From: DAOQVR01 sp035341665
GTDB lineage: Bacteria; Chloroflexota; Anaerolineae; JAAYZQ01
Direction of reading: 5' to 3'
DNA length: 64,000 bases
Assembly: GCA_035341665.1 (NCBI GenBank)
Contig: DAOQVR010000002.1
Coordinates: 62,001 to 126,000 of the forward strand
Shown here: in pieces, positions 49,891 through 58,909 of the stretch
How the letters are laid out: each line of letters begins with the position of its first letter
Numbering within the stretch: position 1 is the first letter of the stretch
Program-made: the position numbers and the translations under genes
Notes under the pieces: model-generated
Seen by the model: the letters and a program-made list of their open reading frames with translations, nothing else
Database searches by the model: none
Told to the model about the DNA's origin: nothing

Positions 49891-50923
49891 ACCCCGCGTA
49901 ATCCTTCATCTGGTAGCGGATCAGCGCCACGTCCTCCACCTCCGGCTCAAAGGCATAGTTCCGGATCGGCCGCCCCGCCCGCTCGTTGCCAAAGGGCCGG
50001 TTGCACGCCACCCGCCCGTCCGCCCCCGGGCAGCCCGAGGTCATGAACGGCTCGCCGAACTTGATGCAGTCCTCCAGCAGGTCGTCGTCGACGCCAAAGC
50101 CCACCAGCCGGCCCTGCTCGTCAAACGCCATCTGCTCGGCGCGCGCATGCCCCCGGTTGATGAGATACCGCGCCAGCTGCACGCGCCGGTACTGGCCGTA
50201 GCTCGGCTGCGGGTGGTGCTCCAGGGCCGTGCCTGCCTCGGGGAAGAAAGAGAAGAGGTGGGCGTTGGCCCCCAGGTCGTGCGCGCGCTGGATCGTCTCG
50301 ACCATCTGCTGCTCAGTCTCGCCCAGTCCGGCGACGAGGTGGACGCCGGCGTTGCCCCGCCCAAAGACCCGCGCACACTCCGCCACCGTCTCCCAGTAGA
50401 GGTCCCAGCGATGAGGTCCGCGCACGCTCTTGCCCCGGTAGAGGTCAAAGAGGTCCGCTGTGGCGGCGTCCACGGCGACGGTGGCAATGTCCGCCCCTGC
50501 CTCGCGCGTCTGCACCAGCCGCTTCGGGTCGCGGATCGCCGTCGGCGAGATCAACGCCGAGACCGGGCGGCCGCTCTCGGTGCGAAAGCGGTGGATGATC
50601 GTGTTCATGTCGTCAAAGGCACGCGGATGGGTGATCATCCCGACACACACACGCCGCAGCTGGCCACCGTCGTTCTTGAGCCGCTCGATAATGTCGCTCA
50701 CCGCGTAGGTCGGCCACTGCACCCGGATAAACGTCCGGTCGTCCTCCTCGGCGTCACGGGCGCGGTTGAGGCCGCAGTAGGCGCAGCGCGCCGTGCACAG
50801 CTCGTCGTAGGTGACCAGCAGGTTCAGGCCGCGCAGGAACGAGTCGCGCCGGAAAGTGTTCGGAAAGTAGCCCAGCGACTTGGCCGCCGCCATGCTGATC
50901 TGCACATACTCGGGACTCTGCAT
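49871..50923 (-). CDS. Radical SAM protein, second of a LipS-type pair
   Basis: A 350-residue radical SAM protein of the biotin-synthase-like branch: YDELCTARCAYCGLNRA holds the three cluster cysteines (CxxxCxxC). VCVGMITHPRAFDDMN and NAGVHLVAGLGETEQQMVETIQ follow. Near the C-terminus CIKFGEPFMTSGCPG and RVACNRPFGNE supply extra cysteines that could ligate an auxiliary cluster, as expected for a sulfur-inserting enzyme. ATG 50923 has AGGAGG 4 nt upstream; a longer start is less likely. It lies 8 nt after the FAD reductase gene. Confidence 0.8.
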   Translation of the reverse strand: MQSPEYVQISMAAAKSLGYFPNTFRRDSFLRGLNLLVTYDELCTARCAYCGLNRARDAEEDDRTFIRVQWPTYAVSDIIERLKNDGGQLRRVCVGMITHPRAFDDMNTIIHRFRTESGRPVSALISPTAIRDPKRLVQTREAGADIATVAVDAATADLFDLYRGKSVRGPHRWDLYWETVAECARVFGRGNAGVHLVAGLGETEQQMVETIQRAHDLGANAHLFSFFPEAGTALEHHPQPSYGQYRRVQLARYLINRGHARAEQMAFDEQGRLVGFGVDDDLLEDCIKFGEPFMTSGCPGADGRVACNRPFGNERAGRPIRNYAFEPEVEDVALIRYQMKDYAGFGDGRG

Positions 50924-50931
50924 GCATCCTC

Positions 50932-51999
50932 CTAGCCATCTTTTCGCCGGCCGTAGGCCGGGAAAGCGATCCACGTCTCGCGCACCAGCGCAGCCAGGAC
51001 CGCCGGATCCTCACTCCACCGGGCGTCGAGGTACCGCCGGTTCGCGGTGGCCTGGCGCATCGGGCCGCCCATCGCATCGGCCCATTCCCGGGCGCAGCGC
51101 TCCAGCGCCTCCTCGCCCTCGCCCTGTGCGGCGCGCGCCGCCGCCCGGCCGGCCATCTGGCCGCTCAGCACGGCAGGCGCGATGCCGCCACCGGTGATCG
51201 GGTGGGCCAGCCCGGCGGCGTCTCCGGCAAGCACAATCCGGCCGCTGTGCAGCCGTTCCACCGGCCCGCCCACAGGGATGGGGCCGCCCGACGTGCCCAC
51301 CACGCTCCCGCGCGAGAGGCCGAGCCGCTCCATCAGGTGCTCCAGCGCCGGCCCCGGCCGCCCCCCCATGTCGGGGTTGACGGCAACCCCGACGTTGGCC
51401 GTGCCGCCCTTCGGAAAGAGCCAACCGTAACCGCCCCGGTACTCGGCATCGAAGTAGACCTCCGTCTCGGCGCGCGGCGCGCCCAGCACCACCTCGTGCT
51501 CCAGGCCCTGCACCAGCGCCGGCTGCGCCTGTCCGATCCAGCGGGCGACCGCTGAGTGGGGTCCATCCGCGCCGACGATGGCCGCCGGCCGGACGCGCGC
51601 CTCGCGCGCCCCGCGGCGCAGCAGGACCGTGCCGTCGGCATAGTCGGCCGCAGCCCAGCCGGTCCGCAGCTCCGCCCCGGCCCGGTGGGCCAGTACGGCC
51701 AGGTGCCTGTCCCACAGGGCGCGCTCCAGGACCATGCCGGCCGCCGGCTTGACGGCATCGCTGCCGTCGGGCAGGAATGTGCGCATCCGCTCGATCCGCT
51801 GCGCGATGCAGCGCTCCGGCACGGATACCTGCCCCGCCAGCTGCCAGGGGATGAACTCGGCGCACTGCACGGGCAGGCCCACCTGCGCACGCTTTTCGAC
51901 GAGCAGCACGCGCGCTCCGGCCTCCGCCGCCGCACGCGCAGCGCAGCTCCCCGCCGGCCCGGCCCCCACCACCAGGACGTCGTACCGCTCGGCCTGCAT
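50932..51999 (-). CDS. FAD-dependent geranylgeranyl-reductase-family oxidoreductase (LipT-like)
   Basis: A 355-residue flavoprotein: N-terminal YDVLVVGAGPAGSCAARAAAEAG binds FAD, IVGADGPHSAVARW and GRIVLAGDAAGLAHPITGGGI are the second and third flavin motifs of the geranylgeranyl reductase family. Nearby genes rule against lipid reduction; in LipS-type lipoate operons a flavoprotein of this family (named LipT in some sulfur oxidisers) accompanies the synthases. The ATG overlaps the stop of the ligase gene by 1 nt (TGATG). The physiological reductant and substrate are unknown. Confidence 0.8.
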   Translation of the reverse strand: MQAERYDVLVVGAGPAGSCAARAAAEAGARVLLVEKRAQVGLPVQCAEFIPWQLAGQVSVPERCIAQRIERMRTFLPDGSDAVKPAAGMVLERALWDRHLAVLAHRAGAELRTGWAAADYADGTVLLRRGAREARVRPAAIVGADGPHSAVARWIGQAQPALVQGLEHEVVLGAPRAETEVYFDAEYRGGYGWLFPKGGTANVGVAVNPDMGGRPGPALEHLMERLGLSRGSVVGTSGGPIPVGGPVERLHSGRIVLAGDAAGLAHPITGGGIAPAVLSGQMAGRAAARAAQGEGEEALERCAREWADAMGGPMRQATANRRYLDARWSEDPAVLAALVRETWIAFPAYGRRKDG

Positions 52000-53570
52000 C
52001 AGCGGCCCTCCCCCCCGGCCACCCGCCGGACGACACGCTCGAGCAGGTCCAGCTTCAGCTCGGTCTTGTTCTCAAAGCGCCCGGCGTACGCACTCTCTTC
52101 CTTGCCCAGGTCGTAACAGGTGGAAGAGTCGACGTCGACCAGGATGCCGGCCAGGCCGATCCGCTCGAAATCGTCGCGGTGCTTGGCATAGAACGCCTCG
52201 CAGCACGAGCCGACGAAAGAGTCGGCCCCCTCGTCCCGCAGCCGCTGGAGCGTCTCCTCCAGGTCCTCATAGTTCTGGATCGAGACGGGCCGCAGGCCGT
52301 ACCGCTCGGCCAGCGCAAAAGCCTCGCCGATCGAGCAGCCGCCGCACTGGATGCAGCCCGCCTCATAGCGGTACTCGCAGTCGGGCAGCTTGGCGCAGTA
52401 GGGCAGGAGCAGCACCTGGCAGCGCGTGATCTCGGGCAGCGAGCGCCCGACCGTGAACACCGAGTTGACCTCGTCGGGCCGGATGCCGTGCCGGACGTAC
52501 AGCTGCTTGTCGAGCGCCTGGTAGATGGTGTACAGCAGGTCGTCCGGCGTGATGCCCGGGATCTGCACCTCGTGCTCCCGGAAAAAGCCTCGCACGATCC
52601 GCTCGATGACCCCCCGCTCGGCCGGCGCGTGTTTCAGCGCGGCCTCCAGGTCAAAGATCGCCCGCCGGGGATAGGCAAAAAAGTCCCCGGTGATCAGCGC
52701 GGACTGGATCCGGCGGCCATTCTGGTCGACCACCAGCGCGACGCGGATCAGGCCGCCGGGGCACTTGAAGAGAGCGCGCAGCTCGCTGGAGTGGCTCAGG
52801 CTGCGCCGCGGGCCGAACACCCACTCGTCCGACTCGAAATAGGGCAGCCGCTCTTCCAGCAGCGCCTCTTCCGCCGGGGTCAGGCCGCCCGCCTCCAGGC
52901 GAATGCCCAGCGCCTGGGCAAAGCCCTCCACCAGTGCCGCCTTGACCTCGTCCATCGGTGGGACGTGCCCCAGCACCCAGCGCAGGCAGGTGACGCGCTC
53001 CTTGACCGAGTCGATCTCCTTGTCCTTCAGCTTCTCGGTGGGGATGCGCAGGGCGCGCAGCATCGTGTTGACGTCAAAGTCGACCAGCAGCGAGCCCTGG
53101 AACATGAACGAGCCGCCCAGCGAGGTGCCGCCGGTACCCGAGATCTTGCGTCCCTCGACCTCGATGTCGTTCTTCGGCCGGAACGCGGCCTTCACCCCCA
53201 GGCGGCCCAGTGCGGCGACGGCGGCACTGCACAGCTGGGCGTACATCGCCTCGACGTCGCGCTCGATCGCTGGATGCCCCTGCGGTGCATACACCTCCCA
53301 GCCCAGCGAGCCGGCGTCCCAGTAGAGGCCGCCGCCGCCCGTCAGCCGCCGGTTGATGTCGATGCCGTGCTCACGGCAATAGTCGATGCGGATCTCTTGC
53401 TCGACGGCCTGGTGGTAGCCGACCAGGGTGCAGTGCGGCTCAAAGGCCAGGAAACGCAGGGTAGAGGGCGCCTCTCCCCGGCTGTGCGCGGTGAGGATCG
53501 CGTCGTCCAGGGCCATGTTCCGGGCAGCGGAGCAGGGCGGGGTGTCGAGCAGGCGCCACGTTTCTGACAA
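51999..53570 (-). CDS. lplA: Lipoate-protein ligase fused to accessory domain and DUF116
   Basis: A 523-residue protein with three parts. Residues 1-215 are the LplA catalytic domain: ARNMALDDAIL, RRLTGGGGLYWDAG (lipoyl-AMP binding; family RRxTGGGAV) and FRPKNDIEVEGRKISGTGG (catalytic Lys). Residues about 230-360 are the accessory domain (FACPGGLIRV-type: LFKCPGGLIRVALVVDQNGRRIQ). Residues about 375-510 are DUF116, a cysteine-rich domain (LLPYCAKLPDCEYRYEAGCIQCGGCSIG, GSCCEAFYAKH). It should attach octanoate or lipoate to E2 or GcvH proteins. It heads the operon, 10 kb of which read leftward. Confidence 0.87.
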   Translation of the reverse strand: MSETWRLLDTPPCSAARNMALDDAILTAHSRGEAPSTLRFLAFEPHCTLVGYHQAVEQEIRIDYCREHGIDINRRLTGGGGLYWDAGSLGWEVYAPQGHPAIERDVEAMYAQLCSAAVAALGRLGVKAAFRPKNDIEVEGRKISGTGGTSLGGSFMFQGSLLVDFDVNTMLRALRIPTEKLKDKEIDSVKERVTCLRWVLGHVPPMDEVKAALVEGFAQALGIRLEAGGLTPAEEALLEERLPYFESDEWVFGPRRSLSHSSELRALFKCPGGLIRVALVVDQNGRRIQSALITGDFFAYPRRAIFDLEAALKHAPAERGVIERIVRGFFREHEVQIPGITPDDLLYTIYQALDKQLYVRHGIRPDEVNSVFTVGRSLPEITRCQVLLLPYCAKLPDCEYRYEAGCIQCGGCSIGEAFALAERYGLRPVSIQNYEDLEETLQRLRDEGADSFVGSCCEAFYAKHRDDFERIGLAGILVDVDSSTCYDLGKEESAYAGRFENKTELKLDLLERVVRRVAGGEGR

Positions 53571-53620
53571 TGCTTCTTCTCCCAGGGGCGCGCGCGGCCT
53601 CCGCCGGCAGCCCAGCCGCG

Positions 53621-53649
53621 AGTATAGCAGGCGGGGGAAGGGGCGTCAA
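53621..53649 (-). promoter_or_regulatory. Promoter of the lplA-LipS-type operon
   Basis: On the minus strand TTGACG (53644-53649) and TATACT (53621-53626) are 17 nt apart, the same elements as the promoter at 29415. Confidence 0.8.
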
Positions 53650-53688
53650 GTCGCTTTTGCAGCCGAACCCTGCGCCTGCGGGCAGGCG

Positions 53689-54126
53689 TCAGGCCTGCGG
53701 GCGCCTGCCGAGCAGGTCCCGCACCAGGAGAATCCCGGCGACGCCCAGCGCCACGGCCGCGGCACAGTACCCAGCGTAGAGCACGACCACCAGCACAAAC
53801 CAGGGGCCGCTCGGCTCGATCTTGCCCGATGCCAGGCCCGTCACGAGGGCCAGGCCCTGGCTTGCCGCCAGAAGGCCGGCAGCGGTGCCCAGCGCCCAGG
53901 CGATCGGCCTGCGCCGCATCCGAGCACGCAGGGCAGCCCACAGCAGCAGCCCCCCGCCCACCAGGATGGCGGGAAAGAGCTCGCCCGGCATCAGATAGTC
54001 GAACAGGAACCTCGCCCCGGCCATGAGCCTAAGCACACCCAAGACCAGAGGCCCCACGACCGGGAACCACACGAGGCCCGTGCCCACGAGGGCAAGCACC
54101 TTGGTGAGCGCGTCTTTCTTCTCCAT
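53689..54126 (-). CDS. Small four-helix membrane protein of unknown function
   Basis: A 145-residue protein with four predicted membrane helices (about 8-32, 48-66, 75-97 and 108-134) and a charged start MEKKDALTK and end GRRPQA. I do not recognise a family. The ATG at 54126 is preceded by GGAGGAGG; longer forms run through a low-complexity leader. It lies upstream of the lplA promoter on the same strand and is probably a separate transcript, back to back with the permease fusion at 54339. Confidence 0.7.
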   Translation of the reverse strand: MEKKDALTKVLALVGTGLVWFPVVGPLVLGVLRLMAGARFLFDYLMPGELFPAILVGGGLLLWAALRARMRRRPIAWALGTAAGLLAASQGLALVTGLASGKIEPSGPWFVLVVVLYAGYCAAAVALGVAGILLVRDLLGRRPQA

Positions 54127-54338
54127 GAAGGCCTCCTCCCCGGCCGGCAGGGCCGCCGGCCTGTCCCATTCTACAGCGGGAGGGCGGCACAGGCAAGCGC
54201 CTGCCCCTCCTCGCGGCGGCTGGAATCCGGGGACCTGCGCCTGTCGCCGGCAGTCCCTGCGGAGGGCCGCGGCCGGCCTGAACGACCGCCCCACCTCCTG
54301 CATTGTATAGTCGATTCACTCTGCATGGGAGGCGCAGA

Positions 54339-57029
54339 TTGGCGAGCCCATCCGGGTCCAGGGTAGGCGCCTTGAGATCGCCGGCCGGGCGGGGCACCCT
54401 CAGGCTGGCACGCTACCTGCTGGTGCGGCTGGTGACCGTCGGCCTCACCATTTCCCTCGGCGTCTTTGCCACCGTGGTCCTGGCGAACCGCAGGGGCGCG
54501 ATTGACCAGGTCGTCCGGAACGACATCCGCAACGGCGTCGAGTACCGTCTCGCCGCAGGGCTGTGGACCGCAGAGACAGCGGAGGAGGCACAGCACCTGC
54601 AATGGGAGATGGAGGAATCGGCCGGGCTGCACCTCCCCTTCCTGCCGCGACACCTGCGCTGGCTGGGCAATGCGCTGGCCTTCCGCTGGGGAGAGGCCAT
54701 GGCCGCCGAGAGCAAGGACGTCCTTGCCTACACCAGCCTCTCCGCTGTAATGGGCCCCTCCTACACCCGCTTTCGCGTGACGCAGATTCTGGCGACCCGG
54801 CTGCCCTTTACGCTGCTCCTGGTTGGCCTGGCAGACCTGATCGTGTTCCTTCTCGGCATCCCGCTGGCGCTCGCGTTGGCACGCCGGCCCGGCAGGTGGC
54901 CCGATCGGATCGTCGGGTGGCTGGCGCCGCTCGCCTCGATCCCGAGCTGGGTGCATGGCATCCTCCTGGTCGTCGTTTTTGGCATTGGCCTGCAGATGCT
55001 GCCCTTTGGCGGCCTCTACGACACCGTCCCACCCGAGACCCAGGGAGAGGCCATCCGGCAGATTGCCAGGCACACGATCCTGCCGGTGACGGCCATCCTC
55101 CTCACCCTCTTCCTCCAGTGCGTGTCCGCCTGGCGGGGCTTTTTCCTCATCTTTTCCACCGAGGAGTACGTCGAGCTGGCAGTGGCCCAGGGCCTGGCCC
55201 CCCGCGTGGTGGAGCGGCGGTACCTCCTCCGCCCCACGTTGCCCTACGTGATCACCACCTTCTCGCTGACGCTGCTCGGCTTTTGGCAGATGACGACGGC
55301 GCTCGAGTACTTTTTCGACTGGCCGGGCATCGGCCAGGCCTACGTCCATGCGCTCCAGACCTACGACATCGTGGTCGCCGTGGGCACGGTCGTGATCTTT
55401 GCCTACCTGCTGGGCTTCCTGGTCATCGGGCTGGACCTTGCCTGCGCCCTGGTGGATCCGCGCATCCGTTTGGGCGGGGAGGGCCGCGCCCTGCGCGTGA
55501 CCGCCCGGGGGCGGGCCAGGCCCGGCACTCCCCGTCAGGGGCGCAGGGAGCGGCCGGAGCGGCAGGGCATGCTCCGGCGCCCAGGTGCGGGCGAGCTCAG
55601 GGCCAGGCTTGCGGATCGCCGGCAATCTCTGCGGCGGGCCGCGGCCGGCCTGGCGGCTCTCTTCCGGGAGCTCGTGCGCGATCCCCCCGCCGTCGCCGGC
55701 CTCGGGATCATCGGGCTATTGCTCGCCATGTCCCTCTACGCGCTCGCCGCGGTCCCGCGCGGCCCCGCCACGATCGCAGCCGCGCCCGTGGCGGTGGGCG
55801 AGATACCGCCCCCGCAGAACGCGCTGCCGGTGTGGGTCAACTGGTTCCGCGCGGTCGACCTGCCTTCCACCATCGCGCTCGATTCGCGCAGCGGCCAGGC
55901 GCTCAAACAAGTGCTGCCAGACCAAGGCGCGGCCCGCCACCTGCGCCTGACCTTCACCTTCGACTACCCGTACCACGGTGTCCCCCAGGAGATGTACCTG
56001 CGCCTCTTCGCGCGCGGGACGTCCAAGACCTTTGTGACGCCGCGGTGGATCATGCCCGGGGGCAAGGAGGTCCCGCTCGCCCCGCGCGGCGTGGCCGGTG
56101 ACGAGGCATACGATCTCTCGGAGAACATCCCGCGCAGCTACCTTGCTTCGCACGCCCTCGCCGGCCAGTTCCGCAGCCGCGAAGGCCGTGGCGGCGGCCA
56201 GGGTGGGCTTGCCGAGTACACGGCACTCTTCACCGACCCCCAGGACGAGGAGGGGCGGAGCGTGCGCGGCACCTACACCGTGGAGCTGGACGCACTCGGC
56301 TTCGAGGCGGACTCGGACCTGGACGCTCAGCTCATCCTGGTCGGGCGCGTCTGGGGATGGGCCGGCACGGACGATGCACGCGGCGATCTCTGGTCGGCCC
56401 TGCTGTGGGGAGCCCCCTCCGCCCTGATCATAGGCCTGGGCGGGGGCCTTGTGACCACCCTCACGTCCCTCGTGCTTGCGGCCGTGGGCGCCTGGCGCGG
56501 CGGCTGGCTCGACGGCCTGATCCAGCGGCTGACGGAGGCCACCATGGTCCTGCCGATCCTGGCCGTCGCCGTGATCCTCCGGCTGCTCTTTGGCTTCAGC
56601 CTCTGGCTGGTGATGGCGTCGGTCGTCCTCGTGAGCGCGCTGGGCACGCCGGTAAAAGCCTACCGGGCGGCCTTCCTGCAGGTGCGCGGGGCCGCCTACA
56701 TCGAGGCCGCGCAGGCCTACGGCGCCGGCAACGCGCGAGTCATCCTGCGCTACATGATCCCGCGCATCGCGCCCATGATCGCGCCGCAGCTGGCGATCCT
56801 GGTGCCCGGCTTTGTCTTCCTGGAGGCGACGCTCGCCATCTTTGGTGTGAGCGGCACCCTGCCCACCTGGGGCAACCTGATCTACACCTCCCTGCGCGCC
56901 GAGGTGTGGCAGGGGAACTACCTGGCGCTGATCCAGCCGCTGGGCCTGTGCGTCCTGACAGGCATTGGCTTTGCCCTGTTGGGCTCGGCGCTCGACCGGA
57001 TCCTGAACCCGCGGCTGAAGACAGCCTAG
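54339..57029 (+). CDS. Fused DppB-DppC peptide-type ABC permease with large extracytoplasmic insert
   Basis: An 896-residue membrane protein joining both permeases of a DppBC-type transporter. Half 1 (about 20-390) is DppB-like, with the docking loop STEEYVELAVAQGLAPRVVERRYLLRPTLP. A basic linker (about 395-455) follows. Half 2 is DppC-like; between its first helix (VAGLGIIGLLLAMSLYALAAV) and the rest lies an extracytoplasmic segment of roughly 200 residues. Its docking loop is YRAAFLQVRGAAYIEAAQAYGAG. The TTG at 54339 is chosen because GGGAGG lies just upstream and a TATAGT -10 element sits at 54306-54311, which excludes the earlier TTG at 54303. No ATPase or binding protein adjoins it. Confidence 0.82.
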   Translation: MASPSGSRVGALRSPAGRGTLRLARYLLVRLVTVGLTISLGVFATVVLANRRGAIDQVVRNDIRNGVEYRLAAGLWTAETAEEAQHLQWEMEESAGLHLPFLPRHLRWLGNALAFRWGEAMAAESKDVLAYTSLSAVMGPSYTRFRVTQILATRLPFTLLLVGLADLIVFLLGIPLALALARRPGRWPDRIVGWLAPLASIPSWVHGILLVVVFGIGLQMLPFGGLYDTVPPETQGEAIRQIARHTILPVTAILLTLFLQCVSAWRGFFLIFSTEEYVELAVAQGLAPRVVERRYLLRPTLPYVITTFSLTLLGFWQMTTALEYFFDWPGIGQAYVHALQTYDIVVAVGTVVIFAYLLGFLVIGLDLACALVDPRIRLGGEGRALRVTARGRARPGTPRQGRRERPERQGMLRRPGAGELRARLADRRQSLRRAAAGLAALFRELVRDPPAVAGLGIIGLLLAMSLYALAAVPRGPATIAAAPVAVGEIPPPQNALPVWVNWFRAVDLPSTIALDSRSGQALKQVLPDQGAARHLRLTFTFDYPYHGVPQEMYLRLFARGTSKTFVTPRWIMPGGKEVPLAPRGVAGDEAYDLSENIPRSYLASHALAGQFRSREGRGGGQGGLAEYTALFTDPQDEEGRSVRGTYTVELDALGFEADSDLDAQLILVGRVWGWAGTDDARGDLWSALLWGAPSALIIGLGGGLVTTLTSLVLAAVGAWRGGWLDGLIQRLTEATMVLPILAVAVILRLLFGFSLWLVMASVVLVSALGTPVKAYRAAFLQVRGAAYIEAAQAYGAGNARVILRYMIPRIAPMIAPQLAILVPGFVFLEATLAIFGVSGTLPTWGNLIYTSLRAEVWQGNYLALIQPLGLCVLTGIGFALLGSALDRILNPRLKTA

Positions 57030-57067
57030 GGCAATGCAAGGCGCCGGCGCAAAGGCATCCGCGCGAG

Positions 57068-57096
57068 TTGCGCCGGCACCGGCCCGGTGCTATACT
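57068..57096 (+). promoter_or_regulatory. Promoter of tRNA-His
   Basis: TTGCGC (57068-57073) and TATACT (57091-57096), 17 nt apart, 26 nt before the tRNA. Confidence 0.8.
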
Positions 57097-57121
57097 GTTC
57101 GTCCGGGCGCAGGCCCGGCAT

Positions 57122-57195
57122 GGTGGGCGTAGCTCAATGGTTAGAGTACCGGTCTGTGGAACCGGTTGTTGCGGGTTCGACCCCCGTCGCCCACC
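57122..57195 (+). tRNA. trnH: tRNA-His (anticodon GTG)
   Basis: The cloverleaf is complete: acceptor stem GTGGGCG/CGCCCAC, D-arm AGCTCAATGGTTAGAGT, anticodon stem CCGGT/ACCGG with loop CTGTGGA, T-arm with GGTTCGACCCC. The encoded G at 57122 can pair with C at 57195 as the extra G(-1):C73 pair specific to tRNA-His. The CCA end is not fully encoded. Confidence 0.97.
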
Positions 57196-57210
57196 CAAGA
57201 ACCACAACAT

Positions 57211-57240
57211 AAGCCTCGGTGCGAACCGGGGCTTCGTTGT
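57211..57240 (+). terminator. Terminator after tRNA-His
   Basis: AAGCCTCGGT/ACCGGGGCTT form a 10-bp stem (one G-U pair) around GCGA, followed by CGTTGTT. Confidence 0.65.
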
Positions 57241-57676
57241 TAATCACAGCCAGACGCCGCGAGATGTGCGAGCCTATATCCGGTCAGCCCTCCGGGCCGA
57301 GCTACCGGAGGGGCAGCACGTATCCATCCCGTTCCATCTTCACAGCACGAGGGACCGATAGCATTGTCTGCACGCCGCTGCGCCCTCCGTCCGGCGTCCC
57401 GGTGTACGACGGCAGCAGCGAGGAGTACCACGACAATGGAAACTGCCCACGCCCTGCGCCGGGGCAGCAAACCGTGACCACCGGCCATCTCAAGCGCCTG
57501 GACTGCGTCCTGTGCGAGTACACCGGCAAACCCCAGGTCCAGGGCGGGTCCGATGCCGGACCGCGCTCGTGATGGGACAAGTGCCGGGTCCCGCAGTCTT
57601 GCCACGAGAGCGCTCCGCCGCCCCAGACTCACCGCACCCTGGAGGCCTGCTCACACCTGGCCCTGGTCGCCTCCGC
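57241..57676. other. 436-bp stretch without a supportable gene
   Basis: Reading frames of 117 (plus) and 130 codons (minus) cross this stretch, but neither shows a recognisable motif, a credible ribosome binding site or natural composition. It separates the tRNA terminator from the convergent beta-helix gene. It may hold the decayed remains of a gene. Confidence 0.5.
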
Positions 57677-58909
57677 CTAATAGCTCCTGAGGACAATCGG
57701 GAGGTAGACGGCGTGCCCGTGCACCTCATCCACCCCCATTTCCACCGTAGCTATGCCATCCCGATCCCCATCCACGACGCGCGGATCGCCCTCAAAGTCG
57801 TAGGGGGGCAGGTTCGGGGCGTCGTTGGTACCTGTGTCAATGCACGGCGAGCCCGGGCCAAGGTGGAAGTCGCCGCCGGCCTGGTCCACGAAGAGCGGGT
57901 CCGCGTCGATGTTGCCGACACCCTCATAGCCACCCTGGACGTCGCTGTAGGTGACGGCAGGCTCGCTCTCCTCGTTGGCTATCTCCGGCAGGCTGTCTCC
58001 CCAAAGGATCGAGTTGGTCACCGGCGGCGCGGAGCCGAAGGTGTTGCTCATCCCGCCGCCCTCCGCCGCCAGGTTGCCGGAAAAGGTGCAGTTGGTCACC
58101 GGCGGCGAGGAGCCGACGTTGCACATCCCACCGCCGTGGCTCTCGAGGCTCGAATTGCCCGAGAAGGCACAGTTGGTCACCGTTGGCGAGGAGGAGTACA
58201 TGTTGAGCATCCCGCCGCCGAACCAGGTGGACGAGTTGCCGGAGAATGTGCAGTTGGTCACCGCCGGTGATGAGCTGTGGTTGAGCATCCCGCCGCCATA
58301 CTCGGCCCAGTTTGCCGAGAAGGTGCAGTGGCTCACCGTTGGCGAGGACACGACGTTCTTCATCCCGCCGCCCCACCGATCGGGGCTGTCGCCGTCTGCG
58401 TTGCCACCGGTGACCGTAAAGCCGTCCAGTACGGCGCTGCCGTCCAGGGCCAGCTCCGACGGATGGTAAAAGACGTGGTAGCTGTTGTCGCCAGGATCCC
58501 CCACGCTGCCCAGGTCGCCGCTCAGCACGGTCCCGTGGTTCACCCAGTCCCGGTCCTCCCAACCGACGTCGCCCAGCGTCGGGTCGAACCCGCCGTAGAG
58601 GGCTACGCCGTTCTTCAGCTGAAAAGTCGCCGAGCGCGGATCGCCTGGAGTCGATTCATACGTGGGGGTATAAACCCCCTCTGCGACCCAGATTTGGTCG
58701 CCCTCCGCGGCCTCCTCCATGGCAGACTGGAGGGCCGTGTACGCGTCCTCCCAAGAGCTGCCGTCGTTCGCGCCTGCCGCGTCGGCATCCACAAAGATCG
58801 TGCTCCCCTGCGCCAATTCGGCCCGTGCAAGCATTCCCCCGAACGCCAAGGCCGCCGCCAGCGCAATCAGCACCGGAGCTATCGCCAACCACGCATGTCC
58901 CTGCTTCAT
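57677..58909 (-). CDS. Secreted right-handed beta-helix protein
   Basis: A 410-residue exported protein. After a signal peptide (HAWLAIAPVLIALAAALAFGG) comes TIFVDADAAGANDGSSWEDAYTALQSAM, the common opening of choice-of-anchor beta-helix proteins. From about 190 to 310 short repeats of the form SSPTVTNCTFSGNSS...GGGMxN build the helix rungs. The end has ADPLFVDQAGGDFHLGPGSPCIDTG, then GHAVYLPIVLRSY, the shared C-terminal motif. The ATG at 58909 follows GGGAGGGAT. Such proteins bind or cleave polysaccharide or serve as surface adhesins; no catalytic site is evident. Confidence 0.88.
   Translation of the reverse strand: MKQGHAWLAIAPVLIALAAALAFGGMLARAELAQGSTIFVDADAAGANDGSSWEDAYTALQSAMEEAAEGDQIWVAEGVYTPTYESTPGDPRSATFQLKNGVALYGGFDPTLGDVGWEDRDWVNHGTVLSGDLGSVGDPGDNSYHVFYHPSELALDGSAVLDGFTVTGGNADGDSPDRWGGGMKNVVSSPTVSHCTFSANWAEYGGGMLNHSSSPAVTNCTFSGNSSTWFGGGMLNMYSSSPTVTNCAFSGNSSLESHGGGMCNVGSSPPVTNCTFSGNLAAEGGGMSNTFGSAPPVTNSILWGDSLPEIANEESEPAVTYSDVQGGYEGVGNIDADPLFVDQAGGDFHLGPGSPCIDTGTNDAPNLPPYDFEGDPRVVDGDRDGIATVEMGVDEVHGHAVYLPIVLRSY

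Noticed and set aside
57219..57632. Small genes on either strand after tRNA-His
   Set aside because: The plus frame starts inside the tRNA terminator, and neither translation resembles a protein family.
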